Positions 17,675 through 27,096 of a DNA stretch of 53,584 bases are shown here, one piece after another. The DNA comes from Deltaproteobacteria bacterium (GTDB lineage: Bacteria; Myxococcota_A; UBA9160; UBA6930), in NCBI GenBank assembly GCA_019312665.1, contig JAFDCZ010000007.1:1-53584 (forward strand), read 5' to 3'. The stretch's first letter is position 1. Every line of letters begins with the position of its first letter. Under the pieces are notes generated by a model, which saw only the letters and a list, made by a program, of their open reading frames with translations, was not told the origin of the DNA and searched no databases. A program made the translations under genes and the position numbers.

Positions 17675-17699
17675 GGGACCTCCGGCGGGAGCTGACGAG

Positions 17700-17720
17700 A
17701 AGGGGTACAAAGTATCCCTT
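17700..17720. promoter_or_regulatory. Imperfect palindrome in the folB / aminotransferase divergent region
   Basis: AAGGGGTAC-AAA-GTATCCCTT has 9-nt arms with one G-T mismatch around a 3-nt centre. It sits in the 68-bp gap between the divergent starts at 17674 and 17743. Its position suits an operator shared by the two promoters, but no regulator is identified. Confidence 0.3.
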
Positions 17721-17742
17721 TCCAGGCCCCAAGGAGCACCCC

Positions 17743-18916
<1,174 letters not shown>

Positions 18917-18927
<11 letters not shown>

Positions 18928-19001
18928 CGGGGACGGGGTTTACAATTGACTTGTTGCTCCGCAACAAGTCAATTGTAAACCCCGTCCCCGTTATTGAGTT
19001 A
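18917..19001. repeat. Perfect 41-bp inverted repeat with 3-nt loop between convergent genes
   Basis: Left arm 18917-18957 and right arm 18961-19001 are exact reverse complements around TCC. The arm has a core ACGGGGACGGGG, an A/T-rich section TTTACAATTGAC and the loop-proximal TTGTTGC. The element contains the stop codons of both flanking genes (TAA at 18925-18927 and TAA on the minus strand at 18999-19001). It can act as a two-way terminator, but the perfect arms and the composition, unlike the flanks, fit a REP/RAYT-mobilised palindrome better than an ordinary terminator. Confidence 0.9.
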
Positions 19002-19844
19002 CTCGTCTTGGGATCGGGTGAGTACTTCGACGCCGTCTTCTGTGACGAGGATGGTGTGCTCCCATTGGGCGGAGAGCTTCCCGTCGACGGTGACGGCGGT
19101 CCAGCCGTCATCGAGGATGTCGGTCTTCCAGTGGCCGAGGTTGATCATGGGCTCGATCGTGAAGGTCATGCCGGCGCGCAGATGCATGCCGGTACCCGGG
19201 GTGCCGTAGTGAAGAATGGACGGCGGCGTGTGGAAGACGCGGCCGGTGCCGTGGCCGGTGAACTCGCGGACGACTTCGTAGCCCTGAGCTTCGGCAAAGG
19301 TCTGGATGGCGTGCCCGATATCGCCGACCCGGCTGCCATCCTTCACCGTTCGGATGCCGAGCCACATCGCGTGCCACGTGTCCTTGACCAGCCGCCGCGC
19401 CACGGGTGAGACGTCGCCGATCATGAACGTGCGAGATGAATCACCGTGCCAGCCATTCAGGAGCGGAGTGACGTCGACGTTCACGATGTCACCTTCGCGA
19501 AGCGCGCGGCCCTCGTCCGGAATGCCATGGCAAACCACATCGTTCACTGACGTACAGCAATGACCCGGGAAGGGAGGCGTACCGTGGTTCACATAGCCGT
19601 AGGGCGCGCTGGTCGCCCCGGCGGAGCGGGTCATTTCGTCGACGGCCTGATCCACCGCTGCGGTCGTGACACCTGGCCCGATCATCTCGGCCACCACGTC
19701 GAGGATCTCGCAGGCCAGACGCCCGGCGGCGCGCATGCCGTCCGCTTCCTCAGGCGAGAGAATGGGGCAGGGCGATTTGGAGCGACCGCCCCGACTCGCC
19801 CGCCCGCCCGAGCGGGCCTTTTTCTTGTTCTTCTTCATGCGCAT
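18999..19844 (-). CDS. map: Methionine aminopeptidase, type I
   Basis: Map removes the initiator Met from nascent proteins and uses a dinuclear metal site. All ligands are present: YVNHGTPPFPGH (substrate His), VNVDVTP and HGDSSRTF (two Asp), EFTGHGTGRVFHTPP (His), FTIEPM (Glu) and QWEHTILVTEDG (Glu). The first 30 residues form a lysine/arginine-rich extension (KKNKKKAR), with the paired starts at 19844 and 19838 equally possible. The catalytic region is about 250 aa as usual. It lies 44 nt downstream of the acetyl-CoA carboxylase, so it may be the last gene of the lipid operon. Its stop lies in the palindrome. Confidence 0.92.
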   Translation of the reverse strand: MRMKKNKKKARSGGRASRGGRSKSPCPILSPEEADGMRAAGRLACEILDVVAEMIGPGVTTAAVDQAVDEMTRSAGATSAPYGYVNHGTPPFPGHCCTSVNDVVCHGIPDEGRALREGDIVNVDVTPLLNGWHGDSSRTFMIGDVSPVARRLVKDTWHAMWLGIRTVKDGSRVGDIGHAIQTFAEAQGYEVVREFTGHGTGRVFHTPPSILHYGTPGTGMHLRAGMTFTIEPMINLGHWKTDILDDGWTAVTVDGKLSAQWEHTILVTEDGVEVLTRSQDE

Positions 19845-19888
19845 CAGGGCAGGGAGGATAGGGGGGACTCCCCCCTCTCGCCTACTAC

Positions 19889-22800
19889 CTACCGCTCGCC
19901 TTCCAGCTCTTCTCTCAATAGCCCGATCAGGTAGGGACGCATGGCGCCGGGCGCGACGATCGCCTCCAGGGAGCCCACCTCGAGAGCGCGCTCGACGGAA
20001 TGGACTGCGTCGAACTCCTCGGCCAGTTCGGCTTGCTTCTCCAGGGTGACATCGGCCAGGGTCTGCTCGTAACTGGCACGGCCGTTTTCGCTGCCCCGGC
20101 CTGATCGCAACGCTCGCACCCGTTGGTCGGCGAGAGCACGAGCCCGCACCTCCCGTGCGAAGACCACCTTTGCCGCCGGTCCTCCCCCGATCACCGAGGC
20201 GAAGGAGCCCGAGAGAGCCGCCGCGCGGAGGCGTGGGTTCAGCTCCCGGGAGAACACGACGTAGGCGCCCCCGTGGTATCGCGAAACCACGAGGAAGAGA
20301 ATCGGTCCGTTGAAGTTCACGACCGCCCGCGCGATTTCCGCTCCGTACTCGAGTTGCAGCTTGCGCATCGATTCCGGGGAGCCATCGAAGCCGGACAGAT
20401 TGGCGAGAATCACCACCGGCCGGTTGCCGCTCGCCGCGTTGAGCGCTCGCGCCATCTTCTTGGATGAAAGCGGAAACAGCGTGCCGCCCGTCCAGGTATT
20501 CGGGCCATCCGCGGGCAGGTAGCCCTCGCGTGAGATCCCCTGACTCTCGATGCCCACCAGGCAGACCGGCGTTCCTCCCAGTTGCGCATCCCAGACGACC
20601 GCCATCTCTGCGCCCACCCATCCGCGCCAGCGCTCGAGGTGCCCGCCGTCGCGATCGACGACCGCCTCCATCAGGGGACGCATCGGGAAGGGGCGCTTGC
20701 GGCCGGGGTTGGTCGCGTCGTCGAAGATCTCTCCAACGGTTTCGAAATCGCCGCTTGCCGCCTCCAGCGTGACGTCCCGATCATCCGGATCCGCACTCTC
20801 GACCGAGCGGGGCCGCTTCTCTCCGGGCACCACGTAGCTGTAGCGGTAGTGGTCGTAGAGTATGCGATACGCATCGCCAAGGTCGTTTGCGAAGTACTGG
20901 GCCTCGCCGTTCGGGCCCATGATCCGCTCGAAGCCCCCGATCGCAGCCTCGTCCTCGGCCGATACCGCACCCGACGCCTCGAGGGCCGCACGCCCGGTCA
21001 GCACCATCGATGCGCCCTGGGTCATGATCAGTACGCCCTTGGTATGCATCAGCATCGTGGAGAGCGAATCCCAATAGCTCTGGGCACCCACGTTCACACC
21101 CGCGACGATCATATGCACCGTGCCACCCGCCTGGGTGAACTCGACGATGCGGCGCACGACGCGAGCCGTTGCGTCCAGGTTCTCCGTGCCACTATCCATC
21201 GCAATCCGCGCCCCGCTCGAGACGGGGATCCACTCGACCGGCACACGTAGCTCACCGGCCAGATCGATCGCGGAAACGATGCGATCGCATTCAGCGGAAG
21301 CCAAGGATCCCATGCCCTGAGTTGGATCCGAGAGCACGACCACGCGTTTCATGCCCTCCGGAACCTTCTCGGTAGGCGTCGTCATCACACCGAACACGAC
21401 GGAGCAGACGTTTCGGCCGTAAGGCCGGCCGGAGCAGGGCAATGCGCGCGGCGTTTCCGATTGCGGGTCGAGATCGTATTCGACGAAGCTCCCGGCAGGC
21501 AGGCGATCCTCCTGCCGGCTGCCGGTGAGCATGCGAATGATCTCGTAGGGATAGACGAGGCGCCGCCGCCGGGCCTCGACCACCCGACGTTCGTAGTCGT
21601 TGCGTGTCGAGAGGGCACCGTCGCGCGGCTCGCGCCACTGGATGGTCATGTTCGCGCCGGTGATGTCGGAGATCACGATCTCCGTGACACGGCTCTGTAG
21701 CTCGGGGGCACCGCGATCGAGCAGCCGCAGCCGCACCACCACCTTCTCGAGCCCCAGGTTTCGTGTAGCCGGTGCCAACCGACGCGAGAGCCGCTCGGCG
21801 ATCTCCGTATCCAGGAAGACTTCCGGTGCCACGTAGACCTGCAAGCGATTCCATTGAAGGCGGCGCTTGGGATCGCGGTCGGTCAGCATGGTGCGAAGTG
21901 AGCGGGTCGCCTCGAAGAAAGCATGCTCGAATGCGGCCATATGTAGCACCGCCTCGCGCCCATCGTCTGGAGAGCGGCTGCGCATGTCGGCCAGCACGAT
22001 CAGACGTTCGTCCCCTTCGGCCTCTCGGCTGCGACCGTGGAAGCAGTAGATGTCCTCCGGCCCTTCGACACGCTCCAGCTCGAAATTGGCCAACCGATCA
22101 AGATCGATGCGCGTCGCAGCCTCGGGATGGATCCCGTGGTACGAATCGTCGATACGGAATCCAGTCGGAGTCGGCACCCAGGTGCGATGCAGAGGCGCAG
22201 CCTCACTGCGCACTCCCGTCAGGGTGAAGCGGCCCGCCGGAAGCCCAGCACCCAACACAGCCTCCGCGGCCCGACCCAATGCTTCGAGCTCGTCCCCCTC
22301 GTCGGACACGGGAACGAAGAGTTCGATGGCGTGCACCGCAGGCCATTCGTGACTTTCGCGCAGGGATGCTGCCACCTTGACCAGCTCGCCGACGAGCTCG
22401 GAGATGCGATCCGGATCGACGGTGCCTGCCAGCACGATGCGCCCACCGGCGAACTCGACTCGCTCCACCCAATGATCGCCGGCCCGTTGAGAGGCCTGGG
22501 CAAGTGGCGTGGCCGGGGAATAGATACGGCGGACATGGCTGGCCAACGCGATCGAGCGACGCCGTGAATCCGGATCCCCCAGCCAGCGACCGACCCGATC
22601 GAATACGGCCCGCGGCGCATCGGCAAGGTGGAAGAGCACTTCCTCCGGCGGCGCCGTGGGTGCCGATTCGGCGGCTTCCAGCCAGGCTTTCACCTCTTTG
22701 GTCGTACTCTCGGCAAGCCGCTCGATATCAGGGCGCTCGAAGAGTTGATACCGGGCCAACGTCGCCGCATCAGCGACCGCGTGGGAAACGAAACCACGCA

Positions 22801-25456
22801 TGCCCGCGATGGCGTCGAGCGCCTCGGCAAGCGACGTATCGTCTCCGAGATGCACGCCGGCCTCGGCGAGTTGACCGACACGACGTAGCATCGCCAGCAC
22901 CAGGCGATCGCGGCGCTCGGGCGCCAACTGGCTCGCCAGCAAACGCAAGACTGCCCGTTCCAGAGCATCGGACGGGTCCAGGCTGTTGACGCCATAGTGG
23001 CTCAACGCCTGCCGTACGCGGTCGAGGTAGGCCTCGGTCAGCCCTGCACCGGAGGCTCGCATGCGCCGCACGAACATTCGCAAGCGAGCGGCGTTCGACG
23101 GACCTTCGGTACCGGACAGCGACGCTGCGGGAGAACGGATGAAGAGCGTTGCGACATCAGCGAAGGAAACCAGTTCGTGTCGAAGCTCGGCGAGCTCCCA
23201 GCAAAAACCCTCGGAGAGTTCATCGGGAATAGGCTCCTCGAGGAACGCGGCCAGCCGATCTGCGCGTTGCGGATTCGCGTCGTAGCCGAGCAAGACCCGC
23301 CGGACCTCATCGCGCACGGCTTCGATGGCATCGCGACGAATCGCACGGGGCATCTCGTCCGCAGCGACGAGATCGGGGCGGCCGAGCCGCTCGTCCTCCT
23401 CGGCTGCAAAGAGCGGCTCCAACGGATCCGATAGCTCCTCGAAAACGATGCGCCGGGCGGCGTGCTCCTCATTGCCGTTCTCGGCCGATGCGTCGATCAC
23501 GAGGATCACGTCACCTGCCGCAACCTGCTCGCCCTTGCGAACGCGCACCTCACTGACAACGCCGGAGACGGGCGCCTCGAAGGCCACCTCCATCTTCATC
23601 GCTTCGAGCAAACCCAACGCCTGGCCCGAGCGCACGCTTTCGCCGGGCTCGACGTGAACCGCGACGACCATGGCCGGCGCCGCCGCGCGAACCTGGCCTG
23701 CCGTCTGGGAGCCAAAGCGATGACTGCGGCCTTCGACCTCGACGCGCAGGCCGGTCTCGGTCAGATCGTAGAGCAAGCGATAGGTGCGGCTTCCGATCTC
23801 CAACCGCGCGGCGTGTTCGCCTTCTTCCCGAAGCGTCGCGGTGAGCACTCGACCATCAAGATGCACCCTGTATCGCCATCCACCCGTCGCGTAGACCGCC
23901 AAGCGGTACTGGTCGCCCTGGTGGGTGAGATCGATCTCCTGACCCTGAGGCGGCGCCAACCTGCTCGGGGCCACATTGCCGGGGTCGGAAAAGAAGTTGA
24001 GCCGCACCAGGGCGCGATGACGCTGATAGGAAAGGATCGATGCGGCCAGTAGCGCAACATCGGCGTGATCGCGCCCTTCCTGCGCGGCACCGAGCCGATC
24101 CAGCCAGGTGGTATCGACCCCGCCGGCCCGGAAGTCCGCGTGCTCGAGAATCTCGAGCAGGTAGCCCTTGTTCGTCGTCCCACCCTCGATCACCAGATCG
24201 AAATCGAGCAATGCGGAGACCAATCTGGCCCGTGCCTCTTCGCGTGTATTGCCGGTCGCGATCACCTTGGCGACGAGAGAATCGAAGGAGGAGGGAACCT
24301 CGCTCCCCGCAGCCACACCGGAATCGAGACGGACACGCGGCCCGAGCGCAGGATCGAAACGTGCAATTCGCCCCGGTGCCGGCAAGAAGCCCGCATCCGG
24401 ATCCTCGGCGCAAACCCGTGCTTCGATCGCGGCGCCGCGCTTCTGGATATCGAGCTCCGCGATGGTTTCTCCGCGAGCAATTCGGATCTGTGTTTGCACG
24501 AGATCGACACCAGCGATCTCTTCGGTGATGCCGTGCTCCACCTGCAAACGCGGATTCATCTCGAGAAAGAAGAACTCGCTGGAAGAAACCAGGAACTCGA
24601 CCGTTCCAACACCGACATAGCCAGCGACCTGCGCCATCTTCACGGCACAGGCTTCGAGTTTCTGGATCTCGGCATCCTCGAGATGCGGCGGCGGCCCTTC
24701 CTCGATCACCTTCTGATGACGTCGCTGGACGGAACAATCTCGACACCCGATGGCGCGCACCACGCCATCCTGGTCGGCGGCGATCTGCACCTCGATATGG
24801 CGCCCACCTACGACCTTCTTCTCGAGGAAGAGGCGACCATCACCGAACGCGCTCTCGGCCTCCGCCCCCGCAGATCGGTAGGCCTCGGCCAGGACGTCCG
24901 GGGTGTCGACGACGCGAATCCCGCGGCCACCTCCGCCTGCGGAGGCCTTGATCACCAGGGGATAGCCAACACGTTCCGCGTGCTTCTCGGCATCTTCCAC
25001 CGATTCGAGCTCACGACCGCTCCAACTCGTCACGGGGACGCCTGCCTCTTCGGCCAGGCGCTTCGAGCCGATCTTGTCGCCGAGTGCGCGCATCGCAGCC
25101 GCATCGGGGCCGAGGAATTTGATGTTCTCCGCCGCCAGGCGCTCGACGAAGCGCGCGTCCTCGGCAACGAAACCCCAGCCCGGCCAAACGGCATCCGCAT
25201 TCACCTGGCGCAGCGCGGCGATCAGCCCGTCGTGATCCAGATACGCGGCCACCTCGCCGTTCGGTGAGGGCAGAAGCACCGCGTCGTCTGCGTGCCGAAC
25301 GAAGGGAGCATCCCGGTCGATCTCCGTGTAGAGGGCGATCGCGCGGAGAGCCGAGCCCTCTTCGGCGCGCAGAGCCTTGATGGCGCGAATACAGCGCATC
25401 GCGGCTTCGCCCCGGTTCACGATGGCGATCCGGGTGACGGGATCGAAGCGGTTCAC
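19889..25456 (-). CDS. Single-chain, eukaryote-type acetyl-CoA carboxylase (BC-BCCP-central-CT)
   Basis: One polypeptide of about 1855 aa would carboxylate acetyl-CoA to malonyl-CoA. Residues about 5-450 are biotin carboxylase (RIAIVNRGEAAMRCIRA, ASAGGGGRGIRVV, EMNPRLQVEHGITEE). The BCCP domain is near 580-650 with the biotinyl lysine at about 621 in LLEAMKMEV. A helical central region (about 660-1080) resembles that of eukaryotic ACC. The carboxyltransferase part runs to the end, with SSGARIAMDSG, GASMVLTGRAALEASG and GPILFLVVSRYHGGAYVV. Typical bacterial ACC is four separate subunits, so this is unusual. The GTG at 25456 overlaps the PPTase stop (GTGA) and has GAGG upstream; a TTG at 25477 is an alternative. 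Substrate breadth (acetyl- versus propionyl-CoA) is not settled. Confidence 0.88.
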   Translation of the reverse strand: MNRFDPVTRIAIVNRGEAAMRCIRAIKALRAEEGSALRAIALYTEIDRDAPFVRHADDAVLLPSPNGEVAAYLDHDGLIAALRQVNADAVWPGWGFVAEDARFVERLAAENIKFLGPDAAAMRALGDKIGSKRLAEEAGVPVTSWSGRELESVEDAEKHAERVGYPLVIKASAGGGGRGIRVVDTPDVLAEAYRSAGAEAESAFGDGRLFLEKKVVGGRHIEVQIAADQDGVVRAIGCRDCSVQRRHQKVIEEGPPPHLEDAEIQKLEACAVKMAQVAGYVGVGTVEFLVSSSEFFFLEMNPRLQVEHGITEEIAGVDLVQTQIRIARGETIAELDIQKRGAAIEARVCAEDPDAGFLPAPGRIARFDPALGPRVRLDSGVAAGSEVPSSFDSLVAKVIATGNTREEARARLVSALLDFDLVIEGGTTNKGYLLEILEHADFRAGGVDTTWLDRLGAAQEGRDHADVALLAASILSYQRHRALVRLNFFSDPGNVAPSRLAPPQGQEIDLTHQGDQYRLAVYATGGWRYRVHLDGRVLTATLREEGEHAARLEIGSRTYRLLYDLTETGLRVEVEGRSHRFGSQTAGQVRAAAPAMVVAVHVEPGESVRSGQALGLLEAMKMEVAFEAPVSGVVSEVRVRKGEQVAAGDVILVIDASAENGNEEHAARRIVFEELSDPLEPLFAAEEDERLGRPDLVAADEMPRAIRRDAIEAVRDEVRRVLLGYDANPQRADRLAAFLEEPIPDELSEGFCWELAELRHELVSFADVATLFIRSPAASLSGTEGPSNAARLRMFVRRMRASGAGLTEAYLDRVRQALSHYGVNSLDPSDALERAVLRLLASQLAPERRDRLVLAMLRRVGQLAEAGVHLGDDTSLAEALDAIAGMRGFVSHAVADAATLARYQLFERPDIERLAESTTKEVKAWLEAAESAPTAPPEEVLFHLADAPRAVFDRVGRWLGDPDSRRRSIALASHVRRIYSPATPLAQASQRAGDHWVERVEFAGGRIVLAGTVDPDRISELVGELVKVAASLRESHEWPAVHAIELFVPVSDEGDELEALGRAAEAVLGAGLPAGRFTLTGVRSEAAPLHRTWVPTPTGFRIDDSYHGIHPEAATRIDLDRLANFELERVEGPEDIYCFHGRSREAEGDERLIVLADMRSRSPDDGREAVLHMAAFEHAFFEATRSLRTMLTDRDPKRRLQWNRLQVYVAPEVFLDTEIAERLSRRLAPATRNLGLEKVVVRLRLLDRGAPELQSRVTEIVISDITGANMTIQWREPRDGALSTRNDYERRVVEARRRRLVYPYEIIRMLTGSRQEDRLPAGSFVEYDLDPQSETPRALPCSGRPYGRNVCSVVFGVMTTPTEKVPEGMKRVVVLSDPTQGMGSLASAECDRIVSAIDLAGELRVPVEWIPVSSGARIAMDSGTENLDATARVVRRIVEFTQAGGTVHMIVAGVNVGAQSYWDSLSTMLMHTKGVLIMTQGASMVLTGRAALEASGAVSAEDEAAIGGFERIMGPNGEAQYFANDLGDAYRILYDHYRYSYVVPGEKRPRSVESADPDDRDVTLEAASGDFETVGEIFDDATNPGRKRPFPMRPLMEAVVDRDGGHLERWRGWVGAEMAVVWDAQLGGTPVCLVGIESQGISREGYLPADGPNTWTGGTLFPLSSKKMARALNAASGNRPVVILANLSGFDGSPESMRKLQLEYGAEIARAVVNFNGPILFLVVSRYHGGAYVVFSRELNPRLRAAALSGSFASVIGGGPAAKVVFAREVRARALADQRVRALRSGRGSENGRASYEQTLADVTLEKQAELAEEFDAVHSVERALEVGSLEAIVAPGAMRPYLIGLLREELEGER

Positions 25457-26070
25457 GAGCGCGCCTCGCTCCACCAATCGCCTGCACCCTCGCTCAAATC
25501 ACAAGCGAAGGCGACGAAGCCTCCGTGATGCGAGAGGGAGAGATCGACATCAACAGGGCGGCCTGCCGCCAACACGACCGGGATCCTGCCGATGCGGTCG
25601 ATCTCGAGATCCTCCGCCTGGAGTTCGAGGCGCGTCGCCAGTTCGCGACGCACCCGGGCGCGCAAGGCCTTACCAGCCAACGCCACATCCCCGTCCCAGG
25701 CAACGACCTGCTCGAGCAAATCGCTGTCACCGGGTTCCTCATCGCTCGCGATGGCGTGGAGTCGATCCTTCGCCTCATCGACTCTCACGGGGAAGATTCC
25801 CTCTGGATGATGCACATGTCCGCGCAGCGTCGCATCCAGTCGAACCTCGAAGCGAGGTGGCGAGAACACGATTCGACGATCGAGCTTTCGGGCCACTTTG
25901 TAGGCCGCTTCCTTGGCCGTCCAGAAGATCCATCGCAGGCGATCCGGCGCGCCACTTGCGTGAAGCGTCTCCAACTCCAGCGACGAAAACACCCGTGCAT
26001 CCCAGCGCGGGTGCCGACCCGAGGCCTGGACTTCCGGATCTCCGAGGTCGACGACGTCATTGCCGATCAT
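25453..26070 (-). CDS. 4'-phosphopantetheinyl transferase superfamily protein
   Basis: PPTases attach the phosphopantetheine arm to carrier-protein serines. The 205-aa protein begins MIGNDVVDLGDPE (the (V/I)GxD-type motif) and has the second motif FWTAKEAAYKVARK at residues 49-62, the WxxKExxxK magnesium/CoA signature. The C-terminal part includes LSLSHHGGFVAFA, typical of Sfp-type enzymes. The ATG at 26070 overlaps the end of the acyltransferase gene by 14 nt; the longer frame is not homologous. With an ACP three genes upstream, its likely job is to activate that ACP (inference). Confidence 0.9.
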   Translation of the reverse strand: MIGNDVVDLGDPEVQASGRHPRWDARVFSSLELETLHASGAPDRLRWIFWTAKEAAYKVARKLDRRIVFSPPRFEVRLDATLRGHVHHPEGIFPVRVDEAKDRLHAIASDEEPGDSDLLEQVVAWDGDVALAGKALRARVRRELATRLELQAEDLEIDRIGRIPVVLAAGRPVDVDLSLSHHGGFVAFACDLSEGAGDWWSEARS

Positions 26071-26809
26071 CGAAATGCCTCGATTCCATCTCCGCCAGTT
26101 GCCCGACGATCTGCTTGGCGATTTCGACGGAACCGCGAAGACCTTCGTGATCCGTCTTCGGTTCGAGCACATGGCTGTACACGTCGAAAACATCTCCCGG
26201 ACTGGGCGAATATCCCCAGCTCTCCTGGTTGCGACCACGCAGGTAGACGCAAAAGACCCGGCAGCCCGGGATCGAACTCACCAACCGGCCCACGCCATAG
26301 GCCGCTGACTCCTGATCGACGCGTCCCGTCCTGCTGCGCCCGCCCTCGGGAAAGATCAGCACGGATTCTCCTCGGGCCAACAGGAAACCGACCTTGTCGA
26401 GCGTCTTCGCGATCTCGGCGCGATCCGAGCCGCGCTTCACGGGCACGCACTTCAAGAGGTAGACGAGCACCCGCTTCCACCAGGTGGAGGCGAAGTTCGT
26501 TTCCTCAGGCGTGTTCCAGGGCAGCCAGTTGAAATGGCGAAGGAATGCTCCCGTGCCGCCCAGGGCCCAGGTGATCGCAAACGAATCGAGCATCGTCAGG
26601 TGGTTCGCGCACACGAGCACGGGCGCGTCCGACTCACTGCGGAGCCGGGCGTACTCTCGTCGCACGCGATCCGCCCCAACCAGCCGCCACCGCATCACGA
26701 AGACCATGATGCCTGTGAACATCGGGATCCAGAGGAGCGAAAGCCCCCGACTGATCCCCAGTTGGGTCAGTAGCGCGCGGCGATCACTCGCCTCGAGCAC
26801 GTTCGCCAC
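26057..26809 (-). CDS. PlsC-type 1-acyl-glycerol-3-phosphate acyltransferase-like protein
   Basis: The acyltransferase signature HX4D is NHLTMLD (H70-D75), and the second block is IFPEGGRSRTG. One or two hydrophobic segments (residues about 23-42) suggest membrane anchoring, as for PlsC enzymes that acylate lysophosphatidate with acyl-ACP or acyl-CoA. At 250 aa it has normal family length. The start is uncertain: a GTG at 26809 lies 11 nt after the ACP stop, while a TTG at 26851 lies inside the ACP gene. It follows the ACP gene directly, so it may transfer the chain built on this ACP to a glycerol or amino-alcohol acceptor (inference). Confidence 0.85.
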   Translation of the reverse strand: MANVLEASDRRALLTQLGISRGLSLLWIPMFTGIMVFVMRWRLVGADRVRREYARLRSESDAPVLVCANHLTMLDSFAITWALGGTGAFLRHFNWLPWNTPEETNFASTWWKRVLVYLLKCVPVKRGSDRAEIAKTLDKVGFLLARGESVLIFPEGGRSRTGRVDQESAAYGVGRLVSSIPGCRVFCVYLRGRNQESWGYSPSPGDVFDVYSHVLEPKTDHEGLRGSVEIAKQIVGQLAEMESRHFDDRQ

Positions 26810-26820
26810 CGGCGGCTCGT

Positions 26821-27066
26821 CTAGAGCTTGTCGGCGATCAGTCCGACGCAATCGCCGACGGTGTTCACGACGTCGACATCCTCGTCCGCGATCTCGATAT
26901 CGAACTCGTCCTCGAAGGCGAGTACCACGTCGACCAGGCGGGCCGAGTTGACTTTGAGATCCTCCAGAATGTTGGTGGCTGCGGACACGTTTGCCAGAGC
27001 ACCCTGATCCTTCACGTAGGGCGTCAGGATCTTCACCACACGCTCCTGAATTTCGGTCTTCTCCAT
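26821..27066 (-). CDS. Acyl carrier protein
   Basis: The 81-residue, strongly acidic protein has the ACP four-helix pattern. The modified serine should be S41 in DLKVNSARLVDVV, where the usual DSL is NSA, a variant seen in specialised carrier proteins. Downstream acidic stretch FEDEFDIEIADEDVD is typical of helix II/III. AAGGAG lies 7 nt upstream of the ATG at 27066. It sits 30 nt after the KAS II gene and before an acyltransferase and a PPTase, so it is likely the dedicated carrier of this operon. Confidence 0.93.
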   Translation of the reverse strand: MEKTEIQERVVKILTPYVKDQGALANVSAATNILEDLKVNSARLVDVVLAFEDEFDIEIADEDVDVVNTVGDCVGLIADKL

Positions 27067-27096
27067 CGTCTTCTCCTTCTCTTCTCTCGTTCTTGT

